NCBI GenBank assembly: GCA_035610365.1
Contig: CM069432.1
Location: forward strand, 170,188,035-170,252,034
DNA length: 64,000 nt
Direction: 5' to 3'
DNA from: Aquatica leii
Taxonomy: Eukaryota; Arthropoda; Insecta; Coleoptera; Lampyridae
Shown: positions 47,561-60,229 of the stretch, piece by piece
Layout: each line of letters begins with the position of its first letter
Position numbering within the stretch: the first letter of the stretch is position 1
Made by a program: the position numbers and the translations under genes
Notes under the pieces: generated by a model
Databases searched by the model: none
What the model was told of the DNA's origin: nothing
The model's input: only the letters and a program-made list of their open reading frames with translations

Positions 47561-49900
47561 TGTTTGCTGTTCTTAACATATTTGATTTAAAACATACTAA
47601 CGGTTACATTAGTTAATTCATTTATTTATACTATATGTGATAGAAGAGTCGAGTTAGATGAATTTCAATTTAACTTTCTTAAACCACTTCTTTTGAACGA
47701 GACTAATAAGTATTAATATTATCATTTTATTTCGAGCTGGATGATTACGCCCATCGTCCGAACATACATCCCTTGAGTTGTAGTATCACGATACTTTCCG
47801 GGCATTGTGCCCGTAATAACGTCTTAAGTGCATAAATAGCTTTTTACGATTTTTAAATATAAACTTAAATTATATATAGAACTTTTTTAAAAAAAAAAAG
47901 AAAGTATTCAAAAATTTGGAACCTGGACAAAATTAAAAAAAATCCTTACTATGCGTACCGATGAATAATAATCCTAATGTAGATTTGGTGGAGAACCATA
48001 GTTATAGGTTAAAGAAATTATATTTTTAAGCAATACTTTTTTAATTTACTTGAAATTTAAATATTATAAACTCATACATATTTTTTTATTTAAAAAAATG
48101 GATAATTCAGTTTTGATGTTTCCATAACATTTTATTATATAAATTTGTCGAATTTAGGGTTCGTGCATTCATGCGGTCCTGTAAATGTGTAATGGTAGAT
48201 ACAGACATCTTTTTTTTATGATCATTAATTTAAAATTTATCGCACGAAATCGATTATAATCAGTTTTCTTGTTGAACTTTTTTTAAGTTTACTATAAATA
48301 ACAAATGGGTTAACTATCATTGTTCCGACGACTTCGTGTAGATAGTTATGTATGCGTATGTGACTATAATAGTATTATAACATGCAAGAAAGGAATACAC
48401 TATATAATAACGTAGGTTTTTAGATATGGATTATAAAGGTTATTACGATATAATCTGACAACATCAAAAGTAATGATTAATAAATATTAGTAAAAGGCAG
48501 GCACAACATAATATCGTATTTTTTCTTTATTTTTGGTGGATGTGAAAGCAATTAAGACAATAGAAATCGTACAAGGCTTTAAAAAAGTGAGAACCTATTT
48601 TCTATCGATTATACCTGTAACATTTCTTAAGCGTATGCTTTGTTTTAGTAGAGAAAAGGTAGTTATTAACCTACTTATTTCAATACATTTGTTTCCAGTA
48701 AACGAAAGATCTATATGTGCATTAGGGCGTTTTTTCCGAAACATTATTACTTTAATAACATAATACATTATATTCAATACCCAGTGCGTTGTATTAGAAA
48801 ACGCTTAAGTAAAAACAAAACTTTGAGGACATAATCCTGGATAATCCCTTAAATACTTCTTACGCGGAAGCTTTTACTTCGTTATTGATTCTAGAACAGG
48901 TTGTCCAAACCTTACTCTTCTTTTTCATAATTACGGAATCGGCGGGTGGTTATTTTTTCCTCGACAGTTAATTATGGTGTGAGGGTTCGCCCTCAATTGA
49001 TCCAATGCCTAAGAGGGGATCTTTTCAATTAGAACACAAGGGCAACAATCCACTAAATGCTATTTACTCCCAGTTTTTCCATTTTAGTTTTCTATGTCGT
49101 TCTTAAACCGCGGGGACATTAGGTTTGTTGTTGATTAAATTAGATAAGAAATAAAAAGAATTATCGGGAACGTTTGCGGTTTGTGAGAATTCGTGCAGGA
49201 TAAAAAATGAATTTTAACATTTTATTAAAGAAACGCATCACTAGATATTTTACTATAAACTAATTTAAATGAATTTAATCGGCAATAAGTACTTAAAAAA
49301 ATAATAAACAAATATTTATTTAAATCAGCAATTGTGCAGCTTTACGTACTATACTTGTAATTAATTTAATATTAGAACATACGAAATGATCAGTCTCATG
49401 TCGCAAGATTCTATTTTATAATATACAGTGCACGCCGCTTACTGTATTTACGGATAATGTTATTAATCGGGTAATGTTATCACTTCATTAAAGAACGGAC
49501 CGGACGTATACTACTACATCAAAGAAAACATCATTTATAGTAATTACAATTTCGGTTTATGTTATCAATTGTCTTTTCAGGTTTGCTTCTATACATGAAC
49601 AATAACTTATTTTGTATTAATTTTTTAATCAAAGTCTATTTGGTGCATGTGAATTCAATTAAAAAGAACATTTTTTTATTTATTTACAATCTCAAGTGAT
49701 ATTGGATCTCTTTTTCTCTGTAAATTAATATGATGTGAAGTTTGATTATCAGTTATCGTCAGTGTGGTGACTAGTGCTGTCCAAAATTGGAATGGCTGAG
49801 CCTCAACCCATTGACTAGCTTATCTTAATTGATTGAATAAGTTTTGTTTTGACTTTGAAGCGACGGACACAATAAAGAGACGTGATTTTAACCGAAACAA
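47561..49900. other. AT-rich sequence without recognised gene
   Basis: No gene or element recognised. A GC-richer segment at about 48820-49110 and a small hairpin CGGGCATTGTGCCCG near 47798 stand out. A 76-codon frame at 48533-48763 has no domain. Confidence 0.4.
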
Positions 49901-49909
49901 AGAAAACAT

Positions 49910-50105
49910 TAACTGTAAATAGCTATAAAGCTGTTAAACGTTTTACAGTTATTGCTCATAAATAGTATCTTGTACTATGAGATGGCTCCGGCATCAATCT
50001 TTTGCTACAGTGACTATAATAACAGTTGCAACACGTATGATTTAGCTCCGCTCAATTCACCACGAAGAGGCTAATTTCAAAATCATATGCGGGATCAAAA
50101 ATTCA
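49910..50105. repeat. Degenerate relative of the hammerhead element
   Basis: TTAACTGTAAATAGCTATAAA (about 49910) matches the inverted arm of the element at 30768-31495, and ACTATGAGATGGCTC (about 49975) matches its direct arm; GCGGGATCAAAA near 50090 is a weaker match. No hammerhead core is visible. Probably a decayed related copy. Confidence 0.45.
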
Positions 50106-53100
50106 ACAAACAAATGTGTTTTTGTATTAGTAAAAGACTGAATTACATGAGTAACTTGAATTAAACACGTAGCTTTTATCTTAATATTTGATAAATACGT
50201 AGCATGAAGTCAATCACGTTCATGCATAAACAAAAATAAATTTAGAAATTTGTTTAAAACACAAAATGTACGTACTCATTAAATAATTATATGCAATTTT
50301 TATACATTACTGTCGAATTTTTCTTTGAATGTTTTACAAATACACAAAAACAGCTTTTGTAAAGCATGGTAAGACTGACTTACTGCCAAATTTCTTAATT
50401 TTTCTTACACTCAATTTGTAATATAAATACGACATACTTATTTATTAATTTACTTGATAGCTCATATCTAAAAGAATTTCTACGGAATGAAGAAAAGTTT
50501 GTCGTCTGTATCTATATCTACGTTTGTAAATTTAGTAATCTATAAAAGCTGAAACATTTGCCATGACTTAGCTTAATAATGGATAACAAATTTGCACCAA
50601 AGTGTTTCGTTGTTTATATGCTCTTTTTTACTGTTGCAGTGCATAAAAATTGTGAAAAAATTAATCTAAAAATCTAAATAATACGTGTATAACTGTATTC
50701 TTAATTAATTTTAATTAATTCTTAATTTTTTTTTAGTTTTAATTTTTGAATAACACCATTATTTAAGTTTTCTTGTCATTTATTAATTTGACAGAAATCG
50801 CTTGACATAAAGATATATTTATTTGTATAGTTCACGTAGTTTGTAAAGAACCTGTCACGTGATATACGCAGTACACGGAATTGACACGACGAAACCCATT
50901 CTTCCGAATATAATGCAATAAGCAGCGGTCTGATACGCCTAAATTTTAATTTATTTACTTTTTTGTTAGAACAGATTGAATACAGGATAATTATTTCTGA
51001 AACTATATAACTACTATTTACTGACAATCGACATGGTTTATTTATACCACGACGGGAAAATTATCACATGGTTATTAGTCTACAAATTGATAAGTGACGT
51101 GTAAACAATTATTACACTTTCAATACCGTACACTATATTTCAAACAACATCATTACTATTGCTAAAAGATTATTACCGTCAGCTTTTACATTTAATCAAA
51201 TTAATTGTAATTGTCACAGGAATTTTACATTCTTGAAAACATAAATAACTCACATTTAAACTCTAATAAAAATAAGTCTGCGGAATGAAGCTGCACAATT
51301 CAAATTAAATATACATATATTGTATAGGCTTTATTATGTTTGTGTTTATGACATTGTTGTCGACTGTAGAATATATATTCTTTATTACTTGTTTTTGTTT
51401 TAATATAATATAGAGTTTATTTAGCATCGCTATTGTATATACAGTAGTTTTTATACATGGTGTAATTGTACATTTGTTACTTAAATACTTATTCCTAACT
51501 CAATGTTTAAACTTTGAACATATTTAAAACATTTTGATTTAAATTCTTTACAATTATTACTATTTTTTATATTTTCAGGCAGCTTGTTATAGTATATCAA
51601 TCCTTTATAAAAAAGCTAGTAAAAGTATTGGCTTTCATACATTTTTTAACGTAAAAGTCGTTTTTTTGTCTGGTATCATAACTATGAATATCCTTATTAT
51701 AAGCTACATTTTCTTTTATATAACTATGTATTAATTTGTGTTTTATTTTATGTATATACATCATTGTCCTAAATATAATAATTTGATTAACAGTTAATAA
51801 TTGTAGTACATCTAACATCATTGTTACGGGAGTTTCTTTTTTTACGGGAGTTTTCTGTTTTAAAAGGTATGATTGTAATTTCAACTAATTTTTTGTATTC
51901 ATTTGATAATGCGTTCCGGGTGAACTTACATGAATTAATCTGAACTTCTACAATTTTAATCTGAATTACTTACAAAATATTTACGTATACTGCACTTAAT
52001 TGTTAATTGAAGCCATTAACTCTTGACTGCAAATTGTCTTAACTTCTATCATTTCGTTCGTAACGACAGTTTACAGAAATTGAAATTTTTTAATTTTGTT
52101 TTTAATTAAAGATGAATAATTTTTCGGTAAAACAGTAAAACAGTCTGTATGCTATTATTAATATGATAATCAAATTAATGAAATAACCTTGTAAGGTTTT
52201 AATAGTTATATGGCACGATAGCTTAAAGCAATGCTTAAAGTTATAGATAAAAATTGAGGAAAATACCTTATATGCGTAATACACTGTAAGTTATGTATTC
52301 GTTACACGAGAGATTATTTTTGAAGTAGTTAAATTAAGCCGGTTTTTAAAAGCGGGTAATGAATTCATTATGTAACATTAAGATAATTGCAATCAATTTT
52401 GAATTGAATGAATTATAGGCGTTACTGTGTTAATCATTATTTATTTGAATTAATTTAACAAAGACTACCCCAAATCATCTTCTTGATTCTAAATATATTT
52501 ATGTTAAATCGAACTAAATTAAAGTAAATCTGTAATTCTTCTGGATTATAATTGCATTTGCTGGTATTTTAATAATTGTTTTTATACTAATAATTACTTG
52601 TCTTTATTTTCAGTCACTATATGGTATATTTTACCAACTTTAGCGTTGAGCAGAATTTTATAGATTGTAAGTTTATTGATTTATACCTAGGCATCTATTC
52701 ATATTTATTGGAAAGCAAGTTTAGAAATGCAGTATATATTAATTTAAAACAGTGCTTTATTTCCTATAAGCATAGTTTTCTGTTTATTCCAAACAATCGC
52801 ATATTTTAATTTTTGGGAAATAAAGGTTAGAGTGATACTTCCAGTAATAAAGCTTATCGTGTTTTATTATAGAATTTTTTAGGTAGATGATGTCATAAAA
52901 AGAAATACTTGTTCATAATTGATTTAAATTGACGTACTAGATGTTATTATTAATGATTTTACCATATGATTTTTGTAAAACTTGATTTTCTAAACTCGGC
53001 CTGATGTAACTTTTGTATTGTTGGTTTGTTTTAATAATGTTTTGAATTGATAAAGCTTTTTTAAGAGTATAGAGTGATGATAAAAATTTGAACAACAAAG

Positions 53101-54815
53101 TGTATCATTTTTAACGAAGAAAAAAAACAAATTTGCATTATAAAGCTTAAACCGTAAATGTGAAATTTTCAAGTAGAGAAATAAATGTTGCAAAAGAAAC
53201 ACGAGTTGATTTTCTCTATTTCCGTTTTCACCCTCTAAAGTGGACAGACGAACCGCACTAGTGTTAAAAGCATCTAATGGAAGCACATTCTTCTTTAACC
53301 TATTACAATTTTAACAATAAACATTTTTTTTATCATCTTATTTATACAATCTTATTTTATATATTAAATTGAAAAGGGAATAAGCAAATGAAATTAATTT
53401 GATCTGATATCAAAGTAACCTTTCGAAATCTGCTAAAAGCACGCGAAACTGTAATCTCATAACTTCAATACCATGTTACGTGACAGAAAAACGTGAAATG
53501 TGTCTTCTTTACAGAATTATTTTCAGATTTTTAGTCACACGCCCTCAATTTACCGAATGATTGTATTTATAAAAAGAAAATACGTTTTGCTGGCCACTCT
53601 GATTTTCTATTGTAAGCATTTTCTAAATGCAATTTATTCTTTATTGCATTGGTCCGTGCTAGGGTGCTATTGTTTGTTTATTGCCGAACTAATTGTAAAA
53701 GCAAACTTTTAAACACCCTTTTTTTTATTTCTCTTTTAAATTAAAAAAAAGTTTAATTATCATAGATAAAGAGTACTTTATACCTCATGATCAAAGTAAA
53801 TTATTTATGAATGCGAACAGTTGTGGATACCATTTACTTTTAACACTAATTTCACTTTTAATTGTAGCTTTATCACAAGTTCTTACTTAAAGCAACTCCA
53901 ACATTTACGTTGTAACATTACTGTACGAAATTAAAATTTGTTAAGTAACTAGATTTGAAATAAAAAAAATAACGATGTTGTTTTATGAAACGCCGCACCG
54001 GTGAAAGCTATTGTAAAATAAATTAATGCAACGTGTGCTATTTCAGCGAGTTTAGCATATGTTGTTTTTCAATTATATTAATTAAAATTAGTAGTTTGTA
54101 AAAATTTAAATGGTAATGTTTATGGCATACAGTAATTTGAATTTCGAATGAATATTAAACTAATTACAAGAAATAAATTCAAAACAGTTAATAGTATTGT
54201 TACATTTTTTATTGTTACAAATTTAAATTTAATGCATCAGAAGGCGAAATAATAACATATTCCTAGTTCATGATAGTTGTAGTAAAGCCCATTACTTATT
54301 CAGATAAACTAATACACATAATATAATATTTCTTCGTTCAATGCACTCATCAAGGTAGTCACAAGGTTTAAAAATAAATAACATAATTGCCGTGGTACTG
54401 TAAAGTCTACGTTTACTTGTTATGTATTTCAGTGGAGTAGCCGGGATTTGTTTCTTGGGCTTTTCACCTCTTCCCATGGCGCTATGCTACTTATAAGTTT
54501 ATTATCTATCTGTTTCTGTATTGCGTTTCTGCATTTTTTAGTCTTGACTAGTTTTACATGTTCCACAGCTGCTGGTATTCAATCAACCATGCTTTGACCG
54601 AATCTTGTGCTCATGTTGGTTTCTGTAAGATGACTAATTGTAAAGTTTCATAGAATTTATTTCAATTTACTTACCTTATCTTAAAAGCGAAATCCACAAT
54701 GGCGACGGAGCTGAGTTTTTAATGTTTACATTCTGACAAACTGCGTTACCTTAATAACCAAGTCAATTCTTTTTTGTGCATTTATTTTACCAATATCCAA
54801 TAGATCATTTCCACC
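50106..54815. other. Long AT-rich stretch, no gene recognised
   Basis: Only short open frames of low complexity; nothing supported by motifs, splice signals or terminal repeats. Confidence 0.45.
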
Positions 54816-55422
54816 CAGTGTTGGGCACGTATAATACATACATATAAGTTTTTATACAGACTTTTACATGTAAAAATTTACGTATTATACGTACACTTTA
54901 ATTACGCTACGTAAAAAACATCATCATGTGATTATGTTGCTAACCTCATTTTGTTGTTTACTTTTTACTTTGAAATACGAATTTCTACTTTATTGATATT
55001 TATTATATAAGGTACCCGTGTAATTCATGAATTATTGATTTTGGTAGTACTTTCAATTGTTATAATATACTTTGCTTGTAACTACTTCATTCTACCTATA
55101 TATTCTTTGTCATGAATGCAAGTATTCGAACATATCGTCATTTATAAGATGACAGAAAATGATACTATTTGATACACAAGTTTAAATTTTTATTAAAATA
55201 ATAATAAATTTCGTTTCAAAAGTAGGTATATATAGATCTTTGAAATAAATTTCTGTTATAACATTGTTTAGTTATTAAAGTTAATATCAAAAAGGGGTTG
55301 CAACAAACTTAAAAACATCTTAAATCACGTATTATACATTTTATACTTAAAATACGTTATGTACAGAATTTTTTACATGTATACGTATAAAATTATTTTT
55401 TACGCGAAATTGCTCAACGCTG
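54816..55422. mobile_element. hAT-type MITE rich in TACGTA palindromes (607 bp)
   Basis: Ends CAGTGTTGGGCA and TGCTCAACGCTG are inverted repeats with two mismatches. Both subterminal regions contain palindromes such as TACGTATTATACGTA and ACATGTATACGT. TTCCACC occurs on both sides, but on the right it is separated from the end by a few bases, so the duplication is imperfect. The style is the same as the CGATAC element at 11949-13393. Confidence 0.7.
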
Positions 55423-57229
55423 TAAAAATTCCACCGACGTTATCAAGATAATAAGCAGTTCTGAAGTAAAACAACCAAGTTAACTTATCTTTTTGATCTG
55501 GATTTTGTGTTAATTCGTTGTAATAGTGATTGGTAATTAGTGTATAAATATGAATTACCAGGAATATTTTTATGAACAAAATAAAATCCGATATTTACAA
55601 AAATTAAAAACAATTAATAATATTGAGCTCGATGCCATTGATAAGCAACAATTTATAGACAATTTTAGTAATCTACTTATATGAAAACAATAACACATAA
55701 GTGAATATCTATCTATTATTTAATGCAAGTCCATTTAACCCAACATGAAATAATGCATACAAAAATTTAAATTCCTTTACACACATGTGAAAGTGAGTTT
55801 ATGAACTTGTTCGATTACTCTGCCTCTATAATCTTTCCTGATAGAATTAAGAAATATTTCTTTCCCGTTTAGCTATCGTTGGTATAAGCAATAACTGCAC
55901 AAGCATGAGATACTATCCAATTTAATTAGTCGTTTACTATTTGCTTATATACGCTTCTAATTATTTGCTGTTTTAAGTAAATGTAACTAAAATTGTCTTA
56001 GTAGCTACACACTAAATAATTACACACATACACGCAATGTATCAAAAATTTTGGAATGGTGTATCGATAATACGTAAATTTTTGCAGTTTTATTCAAGAA
56101 CAGCCATATTACTTCTTCCACTTTGTCCTGTGACGTCACGTGGAAATGACACATTAAAAAGTGAAAAATTTAAAAACTTGTGTCAGTAATATCTCCATCT
56201 AATCACGACTTGCAAGTATATACCGTGTAGAACGATTCACAATGGAACTAGACGGTTGAGATTTCGAAGATGTGTTATACACATTTTGGTTTGTTTTATG
56301 TTATCGTTGGTATGTTATTACGATTATTACCGTTCCAGATACCTACTTGATGTAAATACTTGAATCGGCGTTTTTTTGAAGAAAATATTATTAAAATAAA
56401 TTAAAAAAATTTTTTTTTAGTGCTATTTTAAAGAGAAAAAGGTGCTCTATCGAATGGTGAGGTAATATTTGTATGTTCCCATTAAAAAAAAACGCGGAAC
56501 GGCGTAATTCAGAAACCAAAAATTCAAGTATTCTAAAGTGCAGATAAAAATTACATAAACAACTTTTGTATTGAACAATTTTTCCTAAAATGAATATTAA
56601 CGACAATAAATCGCCGTCTCCATACTTTTTAATAACCCTGTATGTAACTTGAGAATTGAGGCCTACTTTCAGTTTTTCTGTATAGTGTGTTATCTGTCGT
56701 TGATATTTTTATGATCAACTACATAGCAATCCATCCAAACTTTATTTTTAACATGTTTATTTGAGAAATATGTTTCTACATGTTTTACAATGTCATCTCG
56801 ATCAACTAAAATCTTTTTAGATGATTTCACGTACTATCTATAAAAATGAATTTAATAGCAAATTATTTACCAATAAAAATATTAATTTGCCTAAAATTAA
56901 TTGGTGGTGGAAGTTTATATCAACTTGGCTTGCTTTCTTTAATGGTTTTATTAACATTTAAAACTACGTGAAACCTGTCAATGCAAGACCTCTTTAAAAA
57001 GGAAACATATAAGGGATTTTTTTTTGGTGGAAGTATACTTTATTCTATTAAACCTTCAATCAAAATTCACAAAACATCACAAATTTAATTTTTTAATGCG
57101 GAATGTAGCAAAATTAGTTTATCAGTAAATTCATAAATTTATTGTAGTAGTAGGCTACAAACTTAAGATTAAACTGGAGACAATCTGGTAAGGCTTCTAG
57201 CGGCAAGTGCATTAGGTTTACTAGAAACT
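55423..57229. other. AT-rich sequence, possible mariner-type MITE remnant
   Basis: At 56040 ATCAAAAATTTTGGAATGG and at about 56610 CCATACTTTTTAATAACCC are loosely inverted and the latter ends CCCTGTA, as mariner-type elements do. The left end is too degraded to be sure. Nothing else recognised. Confidence 0.35.
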
Positions 57230-57540
57230 TAAACAAAGAAAAAAATATCGGCGAATCTTCAGGAAAACAAGGAAGAAAGAAAGAGATGTGGCATGTAGTT
57301 GAGCAATTAATCAAAAAGAAGTAGAAGAGAAAAATGAAAACTAAGAAAGACTTCTCTCTGTAGAAGAAACCAAAAGAAGTGACCAACCCTTCAATGCCCA
57401 ACTAACCGCTCAAGAGGCGAACCATAAAGAGGATCAAAAAAGAAAGAAACATGGTTGGCACATAGAAAAGATAGATAAGCACGAGAAGAAAGAAATGAAT
57501 TGTAGAAAAGATATGAAAGATAGGAAAAGACGGATAAAGA
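57230..57540. other. Purine-rich strand-skewed segment
   Basis: About 300 bp with strong A and G excess on the plus strand (repeated AAGAAAGAAA, GAAGAGAAAAAT). The opposite strand has a Phe/Leu-rich frame (57114-57401), which this skew explains. It leads directly into the hairpin at 57524. No protein family is recognised. Confidence 0.45.
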
Positions 57541-57664
57541 TAAGGCTTGATGTTAATGCCTGATTCGTTCTTCACCTTGTAAAAGAATGAAAAGGGTGAC
57601 CACCCTACAGGATGAAGAACGAATCAGGCATTGACATCAAGCTTTATCTTTCTCCGTCTTTTCT
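57524..57664. repeat. Long hairpin, 58-bp arms
   Basis: Arm 57524-57581 and arm 57607-57664 are inverted repeats with about seven mismatches; they share GAATCAGGCATT and AAGACGG. The loop is only about 25 bases. It could be a miniature palindromic element or a small-RNA hairpin; no flanking duplication was found. Confidence 0.85.
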
Positions 57665-59299
57665 TATCTGTTATCTTTTTGTAACACCTATAAGTTTGTA
57701 GCAAAATTTTTGACCTTTCTCAGTTTTCGATGGACGAATGTTAATGATTAAAGCATAATTTTCTTTTTGAATATCCGACATGCGTAAATAACACATTTCG
57801 TATTTTCTGCATATACCACACACACCACAAATTGCGACAACCTGAAAAATGAAGTAACTGTCACTAATCTTCGTTAAAAGTATCGTATATTAGTACTTTC
57901 AAAAACAAGGAAAAACCATTAAGAGCTACGAAGCGGTTTCTCCATTAAAACGAAATAGTTTTTAGCTTTATAAGTTTGATTTACCACCTTCATAAACGCA
58001 TGTAGCTTGTGAAAGCATGTCATATGAAATCCCTTATAGTTTTGAATGTATACACCATACAGCAGACAATTTATACACACTAGTTGGTATAAAACATAAA
58101 ATATGAAAAAAAAATCATAATAATAGTTGTAATCAACGTTACACCAATGATTCATTTACACTTTTCAAATTTTTATTTTCAATTTTTTTCATATCTTTTG
58201 CAATAAGCATTTTTTGATTTCTACGGAATCAATTTTTATTCCGCTTTTTTGGCGAACAAATGCTAACCGATCTCCATCTCCATAATAACGACATGACGTA
58301 ATTGCATAGGCTACTTTTCGAAATGATACAAACTCAAAATTAAAATGCTGATTTGAAATATGGATTTCATTTCTATTTCTCGAATTATGATGCAAATGTA
58401 ATAAGAAATAGCGTATGACACGCGTGTAGAAGTGCCTTTAAAGCACGAGCACCGTTAAAAGTCGCACGTGCTTTGAAGACTTACTTCTACCTCTAAAAAT
58501 TATACTACGTTTAAAGGGATTTCTGAGATTCAAAAAGGCATTTTGTTTTAAATCTCAGCTTTATCCATTCAAAACGATAAATAAAATTTTCGTAATAAAA
58601 TGGTTTTAGAAATGAAAATTTAAGTATTTTGTTGTCAACCATGGACGACCATCTAGTACGTTTTTTTTAATAAACAATGGTCTGTCAACTCAGTTTTATT
58701 AAAAGGGTTTTAAGTTGATTTCATAATTTATTTACTGCTTATTTTTAGATACATATCTTTAAATTATAAACATTTGTGTTTGGTCTTTTCGAACATCGTT
58801 CTCAATTGCTAATTTTATTATTATCAAGAACCCCGAGCCACTGTATTAATGCAATTGCTTAATTATTCATTGTATTACTTATATTATTTTTTATTTTTTA
58901 GCACCAATAAATAAAATTATATTAAAAACAATTATTTCTGTATGGTTCCTAATACTTTTTTTTCTTTTAGGTGAGCTGAATATGCAATTAATCTACTAGC
59001 TTATCATCAGCTAAGATCGTAAGTTGAACAATGTTCTTTATATATTTTTAAGTTATATTGTCGATATTGTAATAATAGCGATTAATAGGTATTGAGTTTA
59101 TGCATCTACTCAAAAATATTATAATTTTCTACAAAAAAAGTGTTGTGTTTTTTCCAATTATCGTTTTTCTTTAATACAAAAAAATTGAAATTAATGTGAC
59201 GCTGATTATTTATTAAGACACATAAAAAAGTTTGTCAGAATATATGTATTTAATCCACTATGTTTATAATAAAAAATTTATTTCATAAAAGAAATAAAA
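57665..59299. other. AT-rich sequence with one inverted repeat
   Basis: At 58423-58492 GTAGAAGTGCCTTTAAAGCACG is mirrored by CGTGCTTTGAAGACTTACTTC. Otherwise nothing recognised. Confidence 0.4.
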
Positions 59300-60190
59300 A
59301 AATTCTTGGAACAAGTCTGTTTATAGGTAGTACAAGGGCCTGCTGGATAAGCTTCCGAAAGAGGAAAAAGGGCTGTAAGATGAATGAGCTAAAACGTAAT
59401 GAAATCCAAACTTCTCTAGTGCTACGCGCGTTCTCTGACTGGTGTAAGACAGAGCGTTGTCATGATGTAGAATTGACACTTTGTTGCGAATCCTACACAG
59501 TGTTAACATATTCTTCGAAGTTGACAGTAATGTAACCAGTTGTCGCTGCCACCAATTCTAATCTAATGCACCGAGCGGTTACAATTGTTCTGAATTGGGA
59601 TTTGTTGAGGAAGCAACGTTAAAAGATTCCATGTTAACGATGCTATCGCAATTCCCGATGACAGTAATCGTGACTTTTCCGGCAGATGGAAGTGCTTTGA
59701 ATTTTTTCGGTTGTGGGGAACTTTTATGTGTGTACTCCATAAACTTTTTCATTTCAGGGTCGTAACGACTTGTCACCGATCACAAGTCTATGAAGAAAAG
59801 CAACACTCTTTGCTTGATATCGAGTCAAAAGTTGTTCGCAAATGTGTTTTCAATTGAGTTTCATCTCATCAGTAAGTATTCGGGGCAACCAACGCGCGCG
59901 TACTTTCCTGCTAATGTGATTGTACTGTTTCTTGTGAAATCCCAATCTTGTTGGCAATATCAGTTTGTTCACATCGTCGTTTATCACGAACCAGTTTATC
60001 CACGAGAGCCACCTGCCGTTCACTACACTCAGACACTAGACACATCCGTTTCAGCAGGATTTGCGTATTTTGCAATTTTTACGCACTGCCTAACAGTACT
60101 ATCCACATCAACACACGCATTATGGTACACGGCACTAAACCTTTAGTGGATGTCGATGGGCGCTACACTCTCCGCAGTACGAAATCTCAT
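59300..60190 (-). pseudogene. mariner transposase relic
   Basis: Read on the minus strand: DSTVRQCVKIAKYANPAETD (about 60100), then the second helix-turn-helix LVRDKRRCEQTDIANKIG and ISQETVQS (about 60005-59920), the linker ARWLPRILTDEMKL (about 59900-59860), the middle part RYDPEMKKFMEYTHKSSPQP and GKVTITVIGNCD (59775-59630), and the end ILHHDNALSYTS (about 59475) with YSP of the final DDD motif. The family's GDETW motif is not preserved and several stops and shifts separate the blocks. Length without ends (about 0.9 kb) fits a mariner transposase of 340-350 residues. TIRs were not found. The long plus-strand frames here are antisense shadows. Confidence 0.82.
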
Positions 60191-60229
60191 TACAGCTCAG
60201 TAATACTACTATTACTATTACATTAATAC

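Noticed and set aside
53500-53712. 70-codon hydrophobic frame
   Set aside because: Low-complexity AT-rich translation without splice signals or recognisable motif.
57114-57401. 95-codon Phe/Leu-rich minus frame as a membrane protein
   Set aside because: Its composition follows from the purine-rich opposite strand; no start context or family resemblance.
59790-60226. Plus-strand frames of 118 and 92 codons
   Set aside because: Antisense shadows of the mariner transposase, whose minus-strand motifs are clear.
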